DNA of 64,000 nucleotides from Ochotona curzoniae (taxonomy: Eukaryota; Chordata; Mammalia; Lagomorpha; Ochotonidae), in contig NW_024464918.1 in the NCBI RefSeq assembly GCF_017591425.1, forward strand, positions 13,452,001-13,516,000. Direction: 5' to 3'. The notes beneath the pieces are model-generated. The model saw only the letters and a list, made by a program, of their open reading frames with translations. It was not told where the DNA came from and made no database searches. Made by a program: the position numbers and the translations under genes. Below are positions 57,601 to 64,000 of the stretch, one piece after another. The number at the start of each line of letters is the position of its first letter. Position 1 is the first letter of the stretch.

Positions 57601-60600
57601 CTGGCTCCTGGCTTTGACCTGGCCTGCCCCTGATCATCGTGTCCCGTTATAAAGTAGTCGTGGCCATCTGCAGACGGAAGATCTCTCTGTCTGTAACTCT
57701 GCCTTTCAGAGAAATGAATAAATTCTTTTCTGTTTAGAAAAAAAATACTTGTTTTTTTAAAAATGATACTGGGGCTGTAGATGCTATGTCAAGGTAATTT
57801 TTCTTTCTATTTCTCTACAAGGCTAAGATAGATTGCCCTTTCTCATGATAAAGAGTGTTTCCATTTGGCTGTTGAGAAATTCTCACGCTGACTCCTTTGT
57901 TGATATATATATCTCTGTAAAAGTTTCTCACTGTCCTTGAGGATACTTTCATATGCCAGGTTATATTTATGTTTCCTTGCGAAAAAGCAGTTTACTTATA
58001 GAAAGGGGATGGGTATTTACCACCATGCTCTGACAAAACAAACAGACCCACAAAAAGCTCATGCAAACAAGCTGAACAACAGAAGGTTTTTTATTGCAGC
58101 CAGAAAACAGAATCTGAAATCAGATTTTTTTTTGAGAGAGAGAGAGAGGAAGAAAATTTCTGTAAATTTCCCAAGCTCTTTCACTTCCCCACAGTTAGGT
58201 TGAAACCGCTTGAACTCTTCAGTGTGAACTCTTGGGCAAAAATCTTTCTATAAAGAGAAAGAGAACGTGTTCCTTATTAGTACTAAATCGTACTATTTGG
58301 ATATAAATTTGTCTAAATGCAGAGATGAGAATAAACAATTTGAGATTTCACCTACAGTTTTTAGATTTTTTTCAGTGAGAACTGAAGTAAAATTTTGGTA
58401 TTTCAGCCATAATTACCATTTTTAAATTGTAGACATTTTGTTTAAACATTGAATTGTGATTTCTGTTAGAAAAATGTCAGACACTTAGGAAATTGGGTTC
58501 GCACGGCTACCATAAAAAGCCTTACCAACTTTCTCAGCAGTCAGCCATTATGATGGTGGATACCCTGGCTCCACGCAGAAAGCCAGGCCTGTTTTTCTCT
58601 GGATAGTTTAGTTTGATCCATGTAACAACCAACTTAGAAATAATTGTATGGGAAAAATGACTGTATGGAAACATGGATCTGTATACTGAATTAATTTCTT
58701 CATCTACACAAATGAAATTCTTTTTGCAGTACTAAACCTCAAGATGATGCATGCAGCATAAATGCTAAAGTCTGATCATGAATATACAATAGTGCATTTA
58801 TTTATACAGTATATCTACATTAATATTTATTGTTTTACAGAAGTATTTCTGAGTTCTAATATGAGATCTTGTAGCTATCCTTGTAGTTCATATCACAGGA
58901 AACTTATGTTAAAATTTGATATTAAAATTTTTTTCAAATGGCCTTGACATTAATAATATAATTGTCTTACTATTCAAGCGTACATGTTTTAGTTCCTTGA
59001 GCAAATAATCACACCATATTTGCAGCTAGGTCTTTGTTTTTCTTCTTTTTAATCTCCTTCAAATGTACTGTAATTTGAAGACTTTGTTTTGTTCAAATGC
59101 TAACAAATATATAATGAGCACACTGTCACGTATTCAAAAGAAACGTACACAGTTGGCCACTTTGCAAAAGGTTGGATGTTCACATTGTTTATACTTTATG
59201 GCTCTGCTTCTTGCAGCTCCTTATTTAACCAAACTTCTAGCCAGTGGGGGGCATGTTGACATTTCAGCCCTGAATGGTGTTTTAATGTTAATTTAATTCA
59301 GATTTTAAAACATTTTTGTAGGATTATTTCAAAAATTTGTCAGTTAAATGATTACTGGAATGACTAGATTATTCCATCTCAAATTCAGTTAGGAATGTTT
59401 TGGATTAAGCTAGGTTATTATTTAAAGTAGAAGAGTGATTTTATTCCAGGTGGAGTCATTCCCCCCGCCCCTCTGTTTTCCAGCATTGCTGAATGCTGCA
59501 GCACTCCTTACTCCCTGCTGGGTTTGGTCTTCACCGTTTCTTTCGTTGCCTTGGGAGTTCTGACACTCTGCAAGTTTTACTTGCAAGGTTACCGCGCTTT
59601 CATGAATGATCCTGCCATGAACCGGTAAGTTCTTTATTGGAACTTAGAATTTCTAGACGTTTTTGAATTTGGAATTTCTTAGATTTTTTATTATCAATAA
59701 AATCTTTTTTTGCTTGGAATATTTTAGGGGAAAAAGAAATTCTGAGGGATGGTTGCAAAATTAGGGCTAAAATACTCTGCTGTATCTGTGTACAGAACAG
59801 ACTTTTAAAAAATGTTTTAATCAAAAAAAGAAAGTTCCAGTTGTGAGAGTAGTACAGTGGCCCTCATGTACTGCTCCGTTGGTCCCCAACAACACAGCCG
59901 GCCACGGCTACATGCCCCTCGCCACTCCTCCACCTTGCCCACCTCATCATCCTCAGGCTGCAGCTGTAGGGGGATAAACGCACACATACAGGTTAATATC
60001 CTTTTGCCCAGAAATCCTTCATTCCATCTGTAAGTCTTTTGGGGGTAGGCGTGGGGGAACTGACTATGCCAATTGATCGTTCTTGATAATAAAAATCAAA
60101 GGAAGTAAAAAGATAACATTTCTGTTAGCAGAACTCCAGATCCAAAGCAGGTTCATCACGTTGAAGTCCCTTTCCGTTTCTTTTGGGGAAGGCACCCGGA
60201 GTTTGGGTTCTGCTGACCATCTCCCTGCTTGTGGTGTCATATAACATGTTCTGCTGTTCACTCTGCTATTACTGGGAGGATTACTGACTTGAAGGATGTA
60301 ATTATGTTAAATTAGCTTAGCAAATTTTTCCCCAGAGAAGTTTTAACTTTGTATATCTCAGCACTGTGGTGCTCATTTTTTCTGACATTCTTTGTATTTC
60401 ATACGATCAAACCTCAAAATATCTTCTTACCTCTTGTTTATGAAACTGTGCCAGTCCTTTGCTCATTTATAAGTTCTTTATTAAAACAAGCAATTGGTAT
60501 TAAACATTTTAGGACTTTGTGTTATTTTATTTTCATGTGGACACTAAATTTCAAAAATAATACAAATTAACTTTTTTATGTATGTGTGCTGTTTGTTATA

Positions 60601-60867
60601 GTCCTAAGCCTTTAGACTCTTGTCTCTTTGAATGAAGTGAAATTTTATTTGGATTTAATTTTTTGTGAAATGTCCGCTTTGTAGGGGCATGACAGAAGGG
60701 GTGACGCTGTTGATCCTGGCAGTGCAGACCGGGCTGATAGAACTCCAGGTCGTCCACCGGGCCTTCCTGCTCAGCATCATCCTCTTCATCGTTGTAGCTT
60801 CAATCCTGCAATCCATGTTAGAGATTGCAGATCCCATTGTTTTGGCGCTGGGAGCATCCAGAGACAA
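36472..60867 (+). CDS. RNF145: RNF145, N-terminal 373 codons spread over exons 2-8 (3' part beyond window)
   Basis: RING finger protein 145 is a multi-spanning ER membrane E3 ubiquitin ligase of the TRC8 family. From the literature, it responds to sterols, acts with Insig on HMG-CoA reductase turnover and modifies SCAP. Join 36472-36655, 40995-41103, 47427-47518, 53363-53598, 55823-55998, 59484-59624 and 60685-60867; total 1121 nt. All junctions keep frame: phases 1, 2, 1, 0, 2, 2, 2. The start MAAKEKLEAVLNVALRVPSI matches the RNF145 N-terminus I know, and the seven exons translate without a stop. Hydrophobic segments lie near residues 63-72, 77-93, 122-140, 146-165, 170-192, 210-250, 274-298, 320-335 and 340-358. 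The YLYF sterol-response motif is residues 81-84. Human RNF145 has 663 residues as I recall, so just over half is here; the C-terminal RING lies outside. The coding part appears intact. Confidence 0.97.
37000..37258 (-). mobile_element. Old C-type SINE
   Basis: Diverged antisense copy: GAAAGGCTGAAAGAGAGAG, CCAGATCTCCCATGTGGGTG, and a head containing GTTTAAGCACAGTGCC. Confidence 0.7.
39073..39410 (-). mobile_element. Lagomorph LINE-1 3' end
   Basis: Poly-T, then ATTTTATGGTACAATTCTAT, CCCTCCCTCCCCAATTCCCA, TGTTATTACAATAGTATAGT and GATTTGGAAGTAGGGATGCA. The layout (poly-T, C-rich run, then TTATTACAATAG) is that of an antisense L1 3' UTR, shared with 270-660. Confidence 0.65.
39440..39720 (-). 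mobile_element. Ancient L1M ORF2 fragment
   Basis: GAAATTAACCCTTTGTTAAG, AAATATTTTTCCTAGTTTCA and TGTGGTTGAATTTATCTAAA follow the antisense order of L1 ORF2 (reverse-transcriptase distal part). Two T-runs interrupt it at 39473 and 39602. Confidence 0.65.
40390..40704 (-). mobile_element. C-type SINE, older subfamily
   Basis: Antisense copy: TTATTTGAGAGACAGTTAGA, TGGTTCACTTCTCAAGTGGC, TTTCCCATGTGGGTGGC. Contains a tandem CAGGCTGGGT duplication near 40478-40500. Confidence 0.85.
40963..41004 (+). promoter_or_regulatory. RNF145: Duplicated splice acceptor at exon 3
   Basis: The 13-mer CAGGTTATATCTT occurs at 40963-40975 and 40992-41004, separated by a T-tract and TAAA. Both copies place CAG|GTTATA after a pyrimidine-rich stretch. 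The downstream one must be used to keep frame. Confidence 0.85.
40995..41103 (+). CDS. RNF145: RNF145 coding exon 3 (residues 62-98, YLYF motif)
   Basis: A 109-base exon translating to GYILSVVLLTLPRQHLVQ, then LYLYFLTALLLYAGHQIS and the first two bases of Arg98. It carries two hydrophobic segments. The second contains YLYF (41051-41062), the motif reported to be needed for sterol-linked activity of RNF145 and related to SCAP-type sterol sensing. The acceptor is TTTAAACAG|GTTATA and the donor TCCAG|GTAAGA. The same CAGGTTATATCTT string stands 29 bases upstream, so two acceptors with identical downstream bases compete. Use of the upstream one would add 29 nt and break the frame. Confidence 0.97.
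41640..42215 (-). mobile_element. Old C-type SINE, interrupted by a younger SINE
   Basis: Tail-side part 41640-41823 (TTTACTCCCCAAATGCCTGC, GGGAATTGAACCTAGACAC) continues after the inserted SINE at 42153-42215 (GGGCAGATGCCTGCCCC). Confidence 0.75.
41824..42151 (-). mobile_element. C-type SINE nested in an older SINE
   Basis: Antisense copy starting with TTTAAAAAAAAAAAAGTTTC and ending ATACCAGGCCC. A 14-bp direct repeat AACCTAGACACTTT (41810-41823 and 42153-42166) marks the insertion into the older SINE. Confidence 0.93.
42670..42995 (+). mobile_element. C-type SINE, full length
   Basis: Sense copy from GGGCCTGGTGCAGTGGCC to a poly-A tail, flanked by GCAAATAG (42663-42670 and 42996-43003). 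Confidence 0.93.
43525..43815 (-). mobile_element. C-type SINE, older subfamily
   Basis: Antisense copy: TTAATTATTTGGAAGACAAA, AGCAAGGAGCCAGGAACTCT, CCAGGACTCAGACCCAGGTA, and a head containing TTTTAACCACTTAGCCAAG. Confidence 0.8.
43830..44054 (-). mobile_element. Ancient L1M ORF2 fragment
   Basis: CATCCTTGCCAATACTTACG, TTGATTTTCAGTTTTATTTC, CCTGTTGACTAGTGATATTG and AACATCTTTTCATGGGTC are in the antisense order of L1 ORF2. Ends where the 53-bp duplicated segment begins. Confidence 0.75.
44055..44107 (+). repeat. 53-bp perfect direct repeat, copy 1
   Basis: Identical base for base to 46611-46663. Starts TACAGTGAATGTAGTATG and ends TTCGACAAACTTG. Confidence 0.97.
44858..45016 (-). other. Exon-like antisense segment, 53 codons, phase 0-0
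   Basis: On the minus strand a pyrimidine tract (CAATTCCCTTCTCTCTCCAG) ends at an AG. Exactly 159 stop-free bases follow, translating to TVLADFSLRSTSVKVARHQK, then KPPADSPTGPTGFSLPEPEG and TSTTMQPLRQRTE, and then a consensus donor GTAAGT. The composition is higher in G+C than the surrounding intron. I do not recognise the protein. It could be an exon of an undescribed antisense gene, a fragment duplicated from elsewhere with its introns, or chance. Confidence 0.35.
45545..45775 (-). mobile_element. Ancient L1M 3' UTR
   Basis: TTTTAAGTGACTGATTCAGT, GGCATTTAGTACATCCGG, TATTAAGCACTTCCTTGCAT and CCTGACAGCCAGCTGTTTTC follow the antisense order of L1M 3' ends. Confidence 0.7.
46611..46663 (+). repeat. 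53-bp perfect direct repeat, copy 2
   Basis: Identical to 44055-44107. The flanks differ on both sides. Confidence 0.97.
46664..47426. other. Intron 3, right end, nothing recognised
   Basis: AT-rich; pyrimidine-rich acceptor tract before exon 4. Confidence 0.4.
47427..47518 (+). CDS. RNF145: RNF145 coding exon 4 (residues 98-129)
   Basis: Ninety-two bases encoding (R)DYVRSELESAYEGPMYLEPL, then SMNRFTTALI and the first base of Gly129. The first part is a polar, acidic loop between membrane segments; SMNRFTTALI opens the next hydrophobic segment, which continues into exon 5. The acceptor is TCTTTATCCAG|GGAC and the donor GATAG|GTGAGT. Sequence and phases match RNF145 of other mammals. Confidence 0.96.
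48030..48262 (+). mobile_element. Old C-type SINE, 3' truncated
   Basis: Sense copy: GGACTGACCTGGTGGTGCAG, CACTTCCAATCTGGCTCTCT, TGACTTCCATCTGACCCAGC. No A-rich SINE tail. Confidence 0.75.
48700..49130. other. GC-richer unique patch in intron 4
   Basis: Contains several CpGs (TGCGCGCAGAG and GTCGAGGACGAACTCG near 49050-49088) in an otherwise AT-rich intron. No coding match. Could be regulatory DNA or an unrecognised old repeat. Confidence 0.3.
49418..49761 (-). mobile_element. C-type SINE, full length
   Basis: Antisense copy with a (TTTA)n tail at 49436-49453, GATTCACTCCCCAAGTGGCC and a head ending GCACTGGGCCC. Confidence 0.92.
49773..50089 (-). mobile_element. C-type SINE, full length, 12 bp after the previous one
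   Basis: Antisense copy with a long T-run (49790-49805), AAGTCAGGTTTACAGAGAG, and a head ending CCACGCTGGGCCC. Tandem with the SINE at 49418, same orientation. Confidence 0.92.
50390..50700. promoter_or_regulatory. Candidate intronic regulatory patch
   Basis: A unique GC-richer stretch with GAGCTCCCGCGGG (50418), an AP-1 type TGAGTCA (50522-50528) next to CACGTG-like CCACGTGTC, and GGGCGGCGTGAAA (50667). Purely a pattern-based guess. Confidence 0.2.
50701..51360. other. Intron 4, nothing recognised
   Basis: AT-rich with a T-run at 50766 and a G-run at 51319. Confidence 0.4.
51361..51670 (-). mobile_element. C-type SINE
   Basis: Antisense copy: TTTTTTTTAAGATTTATTAA, CCGGATGGGAAGTGGAGCTG, GAACCGGAGCCCATATGGGA. 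It lacks the usual TTCACTCCCCAAG box (short deletion near 51439). Confidence 0.9.
52001..52323 (-). mobile_element. Young full-length C-type SINE, AAAGCTTTGGG subfamily
   Basis: Antisense copy ending CACGCGGCCGGGCCC, with CCCCAAGTGAGCGCAACGGG and GGGTCCCAAAGCTTTGGG. The direct repeat TAAATGCAAC flanks it (51991-52000 and 52324-52333). Confidence 0.95.
52334..52624. other. Intron 4, nothing recognised
   Basis: AT-rich; no feature. Confidence 0.3.
52625..52770 (+). mobile_element. MITE-like element with terminal inverted repeats
   Basis: Left end GGAATATTTTGAAAAG plus GTTCATGGA, right end TCCATGAAC plus TTTTCAAAGTATCC: complementary inverted ends of about 22 bp. The left repeat is split by an extra 20 bases (GCCGGGTGCTAATATGAAGG). 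Confidence 0.6.
52962..53222 (+). mobile_element. Old C-type SINE
   Basis: Diverged sense copy: GGCAGCAGGTATGCTGCTTG, TGGTCCAGCTTCCCGCTGG, CTCTGCCTTTTGAATAAAAT. Confidence 0.6.
53363..53598 (+). CDS. RNF145: RNF145 coding exon 5 (residues 129-207)
   Basis: The largest coding exon here, 236 bases. It encodes (G)QLVVCTLCSCVMKTKQIW, LFSAHMLPLLARLCLVPLE, TIVIINKFAMIFTGLEVLYF and LGSNLLVPYNLAKSAYRELV ending in Gln207. Three hydrophobic segments are visible (about 122-140, 146-165 and 170-192), separated by short charged loops such as MKTKQ. The acceptor is GTGTTTTAG|GTCAG and the donor GGTTCAG|GTAAGC; the exon ends on a codon boundary. Confidence 0.97.
53780..53940 (+). mobile_element. MIR SINE (ancient mammalian)
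   Basis: CTCTGTAACTTCAGACCAGA, TTTCCTGTAAAATGGAGCTA and GGGTTGCTGTGAGATTTAAG follow the MIR core in order. Confidence 0.8.
55481..55530 (+). repeat. Short tandem repeat of a GAGTACTGAAT-type unit
   Basis: AGTACTGAATCTTCT occurs twice with a shortened unit (GAGTACTGAATACT) between. Confidence 0.85.
55823..55998 (+). CDS. RNF145: RNF145 coding exon 6 (residues 208-266)
   Basis: 176 bases encoding VVEVYGLLALGMSLWNQLV, VPVLFMVFWLVLFALQIYSY and FSTRDQPASRERLLFLFLT, then two bases of Ser266. A long hydrophobic block (about 210-250) probably forms two membrane helices, followed by a charged loop STRDQPASRER and the start of another hydrophobic stretch. The acceptor is TTTTTACTCAG|GTGG and the donor ACTAG|GTAATG, the weakest donor of the gene here (no +5 G). 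Confidence 0.97.
56335..56510 (-). mobile_element. MIR SINE (ancient mammalian)
   Basis: GTAGCAACCCTGGGAGACAG, TATTACCGCTTTATAGTTAA and GGAAACTATGCTAGGAGTTA are the antisense MIR core. Confidence 0.75.
56668..56980 (+). mobile_element. C-type SINE, 5' truncated
   Basis: Sense copy starting at GTTAAAGTCCTCGCCTTGAA (first 20 bases missing) and ending in AATAAAGATAAATAAATC. Confidence 0.92.
57414..57745 (+). mobile_element. C-type SINE, older subfamily
   Basis: Sense copy: CGGCCCAGCATCGTGGGGTG, AGGAAGCTCCTGGCTCCTGG, CTGCCTTTCAGAGAAATGAA. Confidence 0.8.
58131..58150 (+). repeat. (GA)n run
   Basis: About nine GA units after a T-run; possibly the remnant of an antisense SINE tail. Confidence 0.85.
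59484..59624 (+). CDS. RNF145: RNF145 coding exon 7 (residues 266-313)
   Basis: 141 bases encoding (S)IAECCSTPYSLLGLVFTV, SFVALGVLTLCKFYLQGYRA and FMNDPAMN, then two bases of Arg313. One clear hydrophobic helix spans about 274-298, followed by the loop YLQGYRAFMNDPAMNRG. The acceptor is TGTTTTCCAG|CATT and the donor AACCG|GTAAGT. Confidence 0.97.
59625..60684 (+). other. RNF145: RNF145 intron 7
   Basis: The shortest intron here (1060 bp). An antisense L1M piece lies at 59.83-60.06 kb; the rest is unassigned. Acceptor CCGCTTTGTAG. Confidence 0.9.
59830..60055 (-). mobile_element. Ancient L1M 3'-end fragment
   Basis: TGAGAGTAGTACAGTGGCCC, TCATGTACTGCTCCGTTGGT and CTTCATTCCATCTGTAAGTC follow the antisense order of an L1M 3' UTR. 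Confidence 0.5.
60685..60867 (+). CDS. RNF145: RNF145 coding exon 8 (residues 313-374)
   Basis: 183 bases encoding (R)GMTEGVTLLILAVQTGLI, ELQVVHRAFLLSIILFIVV and ASILQSMLEIADPIVLALGA, then SRD and two bases of Lys374. Two hydrophobic segments lie near 320-335 and 340-358. The acceptor is CTTTGTAG|GGGC and the donor GACAA|GTAAGG. This is the last RNF145 exon in the window; the next residues expected (SLWKHF in other mammals) were not found before 64000. Confidence 0.97.
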
Positions 60868-61409
60868 GTAAGGAAACTTCTTTCTTTAATAAGGTCCTTA
60901 AATGAATTTCTAAAGATTTGGGGAATGTTTAGAGATGGGAAATGGTGAGTAATTGGTACTTACTTAGGTGAATTAAGCAAGCTTACATTTTTACTTTTCC
61001 GTATGAGACATTTGACTTGTGTTTCTTTGCTTTTTCCTCTTACAATTTTTTATGATTAGAAGTTACATCAAAGGCCATGTAATCATAAGCCAACCCTTCC
61101 TACAGAGAAATCTAACGCTTTTTATATTTGTCCCATTTTTAAATGAAGAACACAGAGCAGGAAATTTAGGCTGTTAAATATGGCAAATAATATATAATTT
61201 TATTCCGTGTAGTGCTTGCTTGTAGTTAAAGGAGAGAAGATATGAAGAGAAAAGATGAATGGAGGAGGAAACAATAAAGGCAGTCAGGCAGTCAAAAGGA
61301 AAGGCATCTGGAACAGCAGCCGCATTGGATAGGCTTGTGGACAAGATCGTAGTGGGAGTTTTCCAAGTGAAATTAATTGCTGGATTCATGTATGTCTTAC
61401 ATTATAGAA

Positions 61410-61465
61410 ATTTCCCTGTCTGTAGCCCTGGCTTTGAAATAAATAAAGCTTTAAAAAACCCAAGT
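61410..61465 (+). mobile_element. Possible C-type SINE tail remnant
   Basis: CCCTGTCTGTAGCCCTGGCT then TTTGAAATAAATAAAGC resembles the SINE 3' end only. Confidence 0.4.
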
Positions 61466-61589
61466 CGTTAGTTAGTTTTTTGGCTTATTGCAGTTTACAT
61501 ATGGAAATTCTATTTTTTAAAAAGCTTAAAATTTAGTGTCACTATTTTTCCTGCATGTGACTTTTTTTGTTTGAATTGTCAACTTTGTG

Positions 61590-61862
61590 TTTTTATTCAA
61601 AAGGCAAAGAGGCGGAGAGAATGTCTTTCATCCACTGGTTTTCTCCCCATTTTCCACAGCAGCCAGAGCTGGGCCAACCCCAGACCCAGAACCTGGAGCT
61701 CCATTCAGCTGCATCTCCCATGTGACTGGAAGGAGCCCAAGTAATTGAACCATCACATACTACTTTCCAGGGAGCACATTAATAGGAAGCTGAAGCTAGA
61801 ATCATGGAATTCCCTGCACCCCAGGGAGTATCCCAGCTGCTGCACCAAACACTTATCCCTGA
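61590..61862 (-). mobile_element. C-type SINE, older subfamily
   Basis: Antisense copy: CAAAAGGCAAAGAGGCGGAG, CACAGCAGCCAGAGCTGGGC, GCATCTCCCATGTGACTGGA, and a head ending CTGCACCAAACACTTATCCC. Confidence 0.85.
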
Positions 61863-63374
61863 TTATTGATTAAGAAGTATATCTGGATTTATCAGTTGGA
61901 GTAAGCAGTCTCTTAGGTAAATTGTGACAAAGATCTCTGAAACATTCCAGGATTAGCATTTTAATTATGGTTCATCAGATTTGTCTTTGTGTTCCTGTAA
62001 ACCACATTGCCAAACACTTTACTGATGGCTCAAAGAGCTTGTTTAAATAAGCCCTTGGCTGTGTTTCAGACCATCTTAATCATGATGGTTAATTATAGTT
62101 ATTTGAGATTTGTTTTTGAGGCTTATGTTTTTTTGACAGTCATTTAAAATGCTGAATTCACAGCCCCACTCAACTGAATGGCCATGTCTTAGATCTGAAG
62201 AGTAGGTTGCTTTTTCTTAAGTAAGATATTTTGTCATCTCTGACAATATCCTTTATTGTTAATTGTATTAATTAATGTGGTGCACTGTTACTAAGATTAA
62301 TATAACCTTATAGACAGTTTGGAAATGAGAAAGGAACTAGAATCTATAATGCCACTATCAACAGAGCCTACAGATCCAGTGCCAAGTCTTTCCAGGATGC
62401 TGAGCTAGCCTCACTTTCGGCTTCCTCCTCCAGAACCCGGTGCAGAGGAGATCTGGAGGCGAAGGGGCAACTGCAAAGCCTTGTCCAGGGGTCTTGGGAG
62501 TTACTTTGAGTTGGTGTCTCTGTCATTACACGGAATCAGTGAAATGAAGAGCCGCTAAGCCAGCCTGTATGCGCGTGTGAGAGTGGCTGAAAAGACCTGT
62601 CAGGAACAGTGCAGAGGGGACAGGGCTAAAATGAAGCTTTAGAAAAGTGCTCTCTGTTTAGAAGCATGTGAAAATGGAGCTCTGTTTCTAGCTACAAATG
62701 CAAGAATCAACTCCAGAACTGTAGGAGCTTTGATATCAGGAACAAAAAGTTAAAAGTCTACTTAGATTAGGACATTTGGGACCTCTGAGTAGGAAAATGT
62801 TTTTAAACTGACATAGTCAATTACTCAAGACTGAGGCTGCTTGTGAAAGAAGATGAATGCATTGAATTTAGATTTGTAATAGCAGTATTTAACCTAGAGG
62901 AACATTTGTATGATCATCATAGACTGGGAGAAGCGTTTCCTAGTGTGCCCTCCTGAGAGTTAGTATCAGGAACACATAGCAGCCGCATAAGCAGCGAGAG
63001 GGTGAGTGTGTGAGGAGACACCCTGCGTCCATAGTCATCAGGTGAGTGTAAACCAAGACTCAGTGACAGACTACCTTAGAGCTGTGAACAGATAAAAGAA
63101 GGAGGCAGGGTTGTCTGAACGCAAGGACGGGTCTGCGGGGTCTCCTGGCGAGTGTACAGTCTTGTAGTCACTGAGGGAAGTTTGCTGTTGTCTTCCCACG
63201 GATGTGTCTCTGCTCGAGAGGCACTTTGCACTTGCACAGCAGGAGACAAGTAGAAGAATGTTCTAGCAGAAATCCCAGCAGTAAAACCCTAGGTGCAACC
63301 CAGATGCCAGTCAAACAGGAAAGGGGATGAATAAAAATGTGATAATTGTACATGCCATGTTAAAAACAGTCATG

Positions 63375-63742
63375 CTTGCAGGGATGGTATTATGGCACAA
63401 CAGGTAAAGCCGCCTCATGTAATGCTGGCGTTCTGTAGTGGAGTGCCCATTGGGTCCCAGCTGCTCTGTTTCTAGTCCAGCTCCCTGCTGATGCCCCTTG
63501 GAAGGTAGCAGAAGATCTAGCTCCCTGTCAATGTGCCTGTGAAAACAGGGGAATTTGGTTCAAGTATTTGGAACCCTGCCATCCACCAGGATATTGGATG
63601 GAAGTCTGAGCCCATGGCTCCCCCATAGCCTGGTCCTGGCTGTTTTGGCCATTTGGGGAGTGAACCAGCTGATGAAAGTTCTTTCTGTCTCTCTTCTCTT
63701 GTGTCTCTGTCATTCTGTCTTTTAAGTAAATATTTTGTTTAA
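63375..63742 (+). mobile_element. C-type SINE with internal duplication
   Basis: Sense copy: GGTATTATGGCACAACAGG, TAGTCCAGCTCCCTGCTGAT and TTTGGGGAGTGAACCAGCTG. A second CTAGCTCCCTGTCAATG follows the first, so part of the middle is duplicated and the copy is longer than usual. Confidence 0.85.
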
Positions 63743-64000
63743 TAATACTTGCATGATTCATAACATAATAAAAGAAAATTAAGTATGACAATATAGGTTG
63801 TTTTTATTTTGAAAACAAAATCCTAAAATGTACTGCTTAGGAATACTTACTGAGACAAAACTATTACAAAGTGAAGCAAGCCGTGAAAACCAAGCACACA
63901 GATTCAGGGTAGTGGTTTTGTGGGACGCCCTCAGGGAGGGTCACGGCGTAGACAGGCTGGCTACTGTGGTCAGATGTGGACTCCTTTCCAGTAGGATATA

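Larger units (their letters stand above)
55999..59483 (+). other. RNF145: RNF145 intron 6
   Basis: Holds an antisense MIR (56.34 kb), sense SINEs at 56.67 and 57.41 kb and a short GA repeat. Nothing was recognised in 57750-59483 apart from the GA run. The acceptor is CTCTGTTTTCCAG. Confidence 0.9.
60868..64000 (+). other. RNF145: RNF145 intron 8, left part
   Basis: GTAAGG donor at 60868; the acceptor lies beyond the window. Contains SINEs at 61590 and 63375. Nothing was recognised in 60870-61400, 61863-63370 or 63745-64000. Confidence 0.85.

Noticed and set aside
60868..64000. Search for RNF145 exon 9 and the RING domain
   Set aside because: No stretch encoding the residues expected after Lys374, nor Cys/His RING spacing, was found in frame with splice sites; these must lie beyond the window.
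1..64000. tRNA, snRNA, rRNA or CRISPR features
   Set aside because: The only tRNA-like sequences are SINE heads; no free tRNA gene, U-snRNA, Y RNA or regularly spaced repeat array was seen.

Overview
This is mammalian nuclear DNA, almost certainly from a lagomorph and most likely a pika (Ochotona). About fifty copies of a tRNA-derived C-type SINE litter the window. The younger copies carry the form I associate with pikas: a head starting GGGCCCGGC, an RNA polymerase III B-box GGTTCTAATCC, a body with GGGAAAGCAGTCGAGGA and an A-rich tail. The species call is inference; the sequence itself shows only the SINE family.

The one protein-coding gene is the 5' half of RNF145, on the + strand. It encodes a polytopic ER ubiquitin ligase of the TRC8/RNF139 type involved in sterol control. 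A CpG-island promoter and a probable non-coding exon 1 lie near 26.9-27.62 kb. Seven coding exons follow: 36472-36655 (exon 2, ATG at 36472), 40995-41103, 47427-47518, 53363-53598, 55823-55998, 59484-59624 and 60685-60867. Joined, they give 1121 nt, or 373 codons plus 2 nt, with every junction phase-consistent and flanked by GT/AG. These residues cover the N-terminal membrane part, including the YLYF sterol-response motif. The last membrane helices and the RING domain lie to the right of the window.

Layout: 1-26.1 kb is intergenic DNA upstream of RNF145. It is full of SINEs, ancient L1M fragments, lagomorph L1 3' ends, one MLT1-type LTR, a MIR, MITE-like elements and a processed pseudogene of NOP10. 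From 26.1 to 31.8 kb is the promoter, exon 1 and the start of intron 1, a stretch free of SINEs. From 31.8 to 64 kb the RNF145 introns carry further SINEs and L1 pieces.

Observations worth a second look: an exon-like, open, phase 0-0 segment on the minus strand inside RNF145 intron 3 (44858-45016); a 13-bp direct repeat bracketing a T-tract exactly at the exon 3 splice acceptor; a perfect 53-bp duplication 2.5 kb apart in intron 3; a SINE fused to a NOP10 retrocopy; a SINE with an inverted internal segment; and a young SINE subfamily marked by an AAAGCTTTGGG box. I saw no prokaryotic or phage genes, no CRISPR array and no obviously new multi-gene system.
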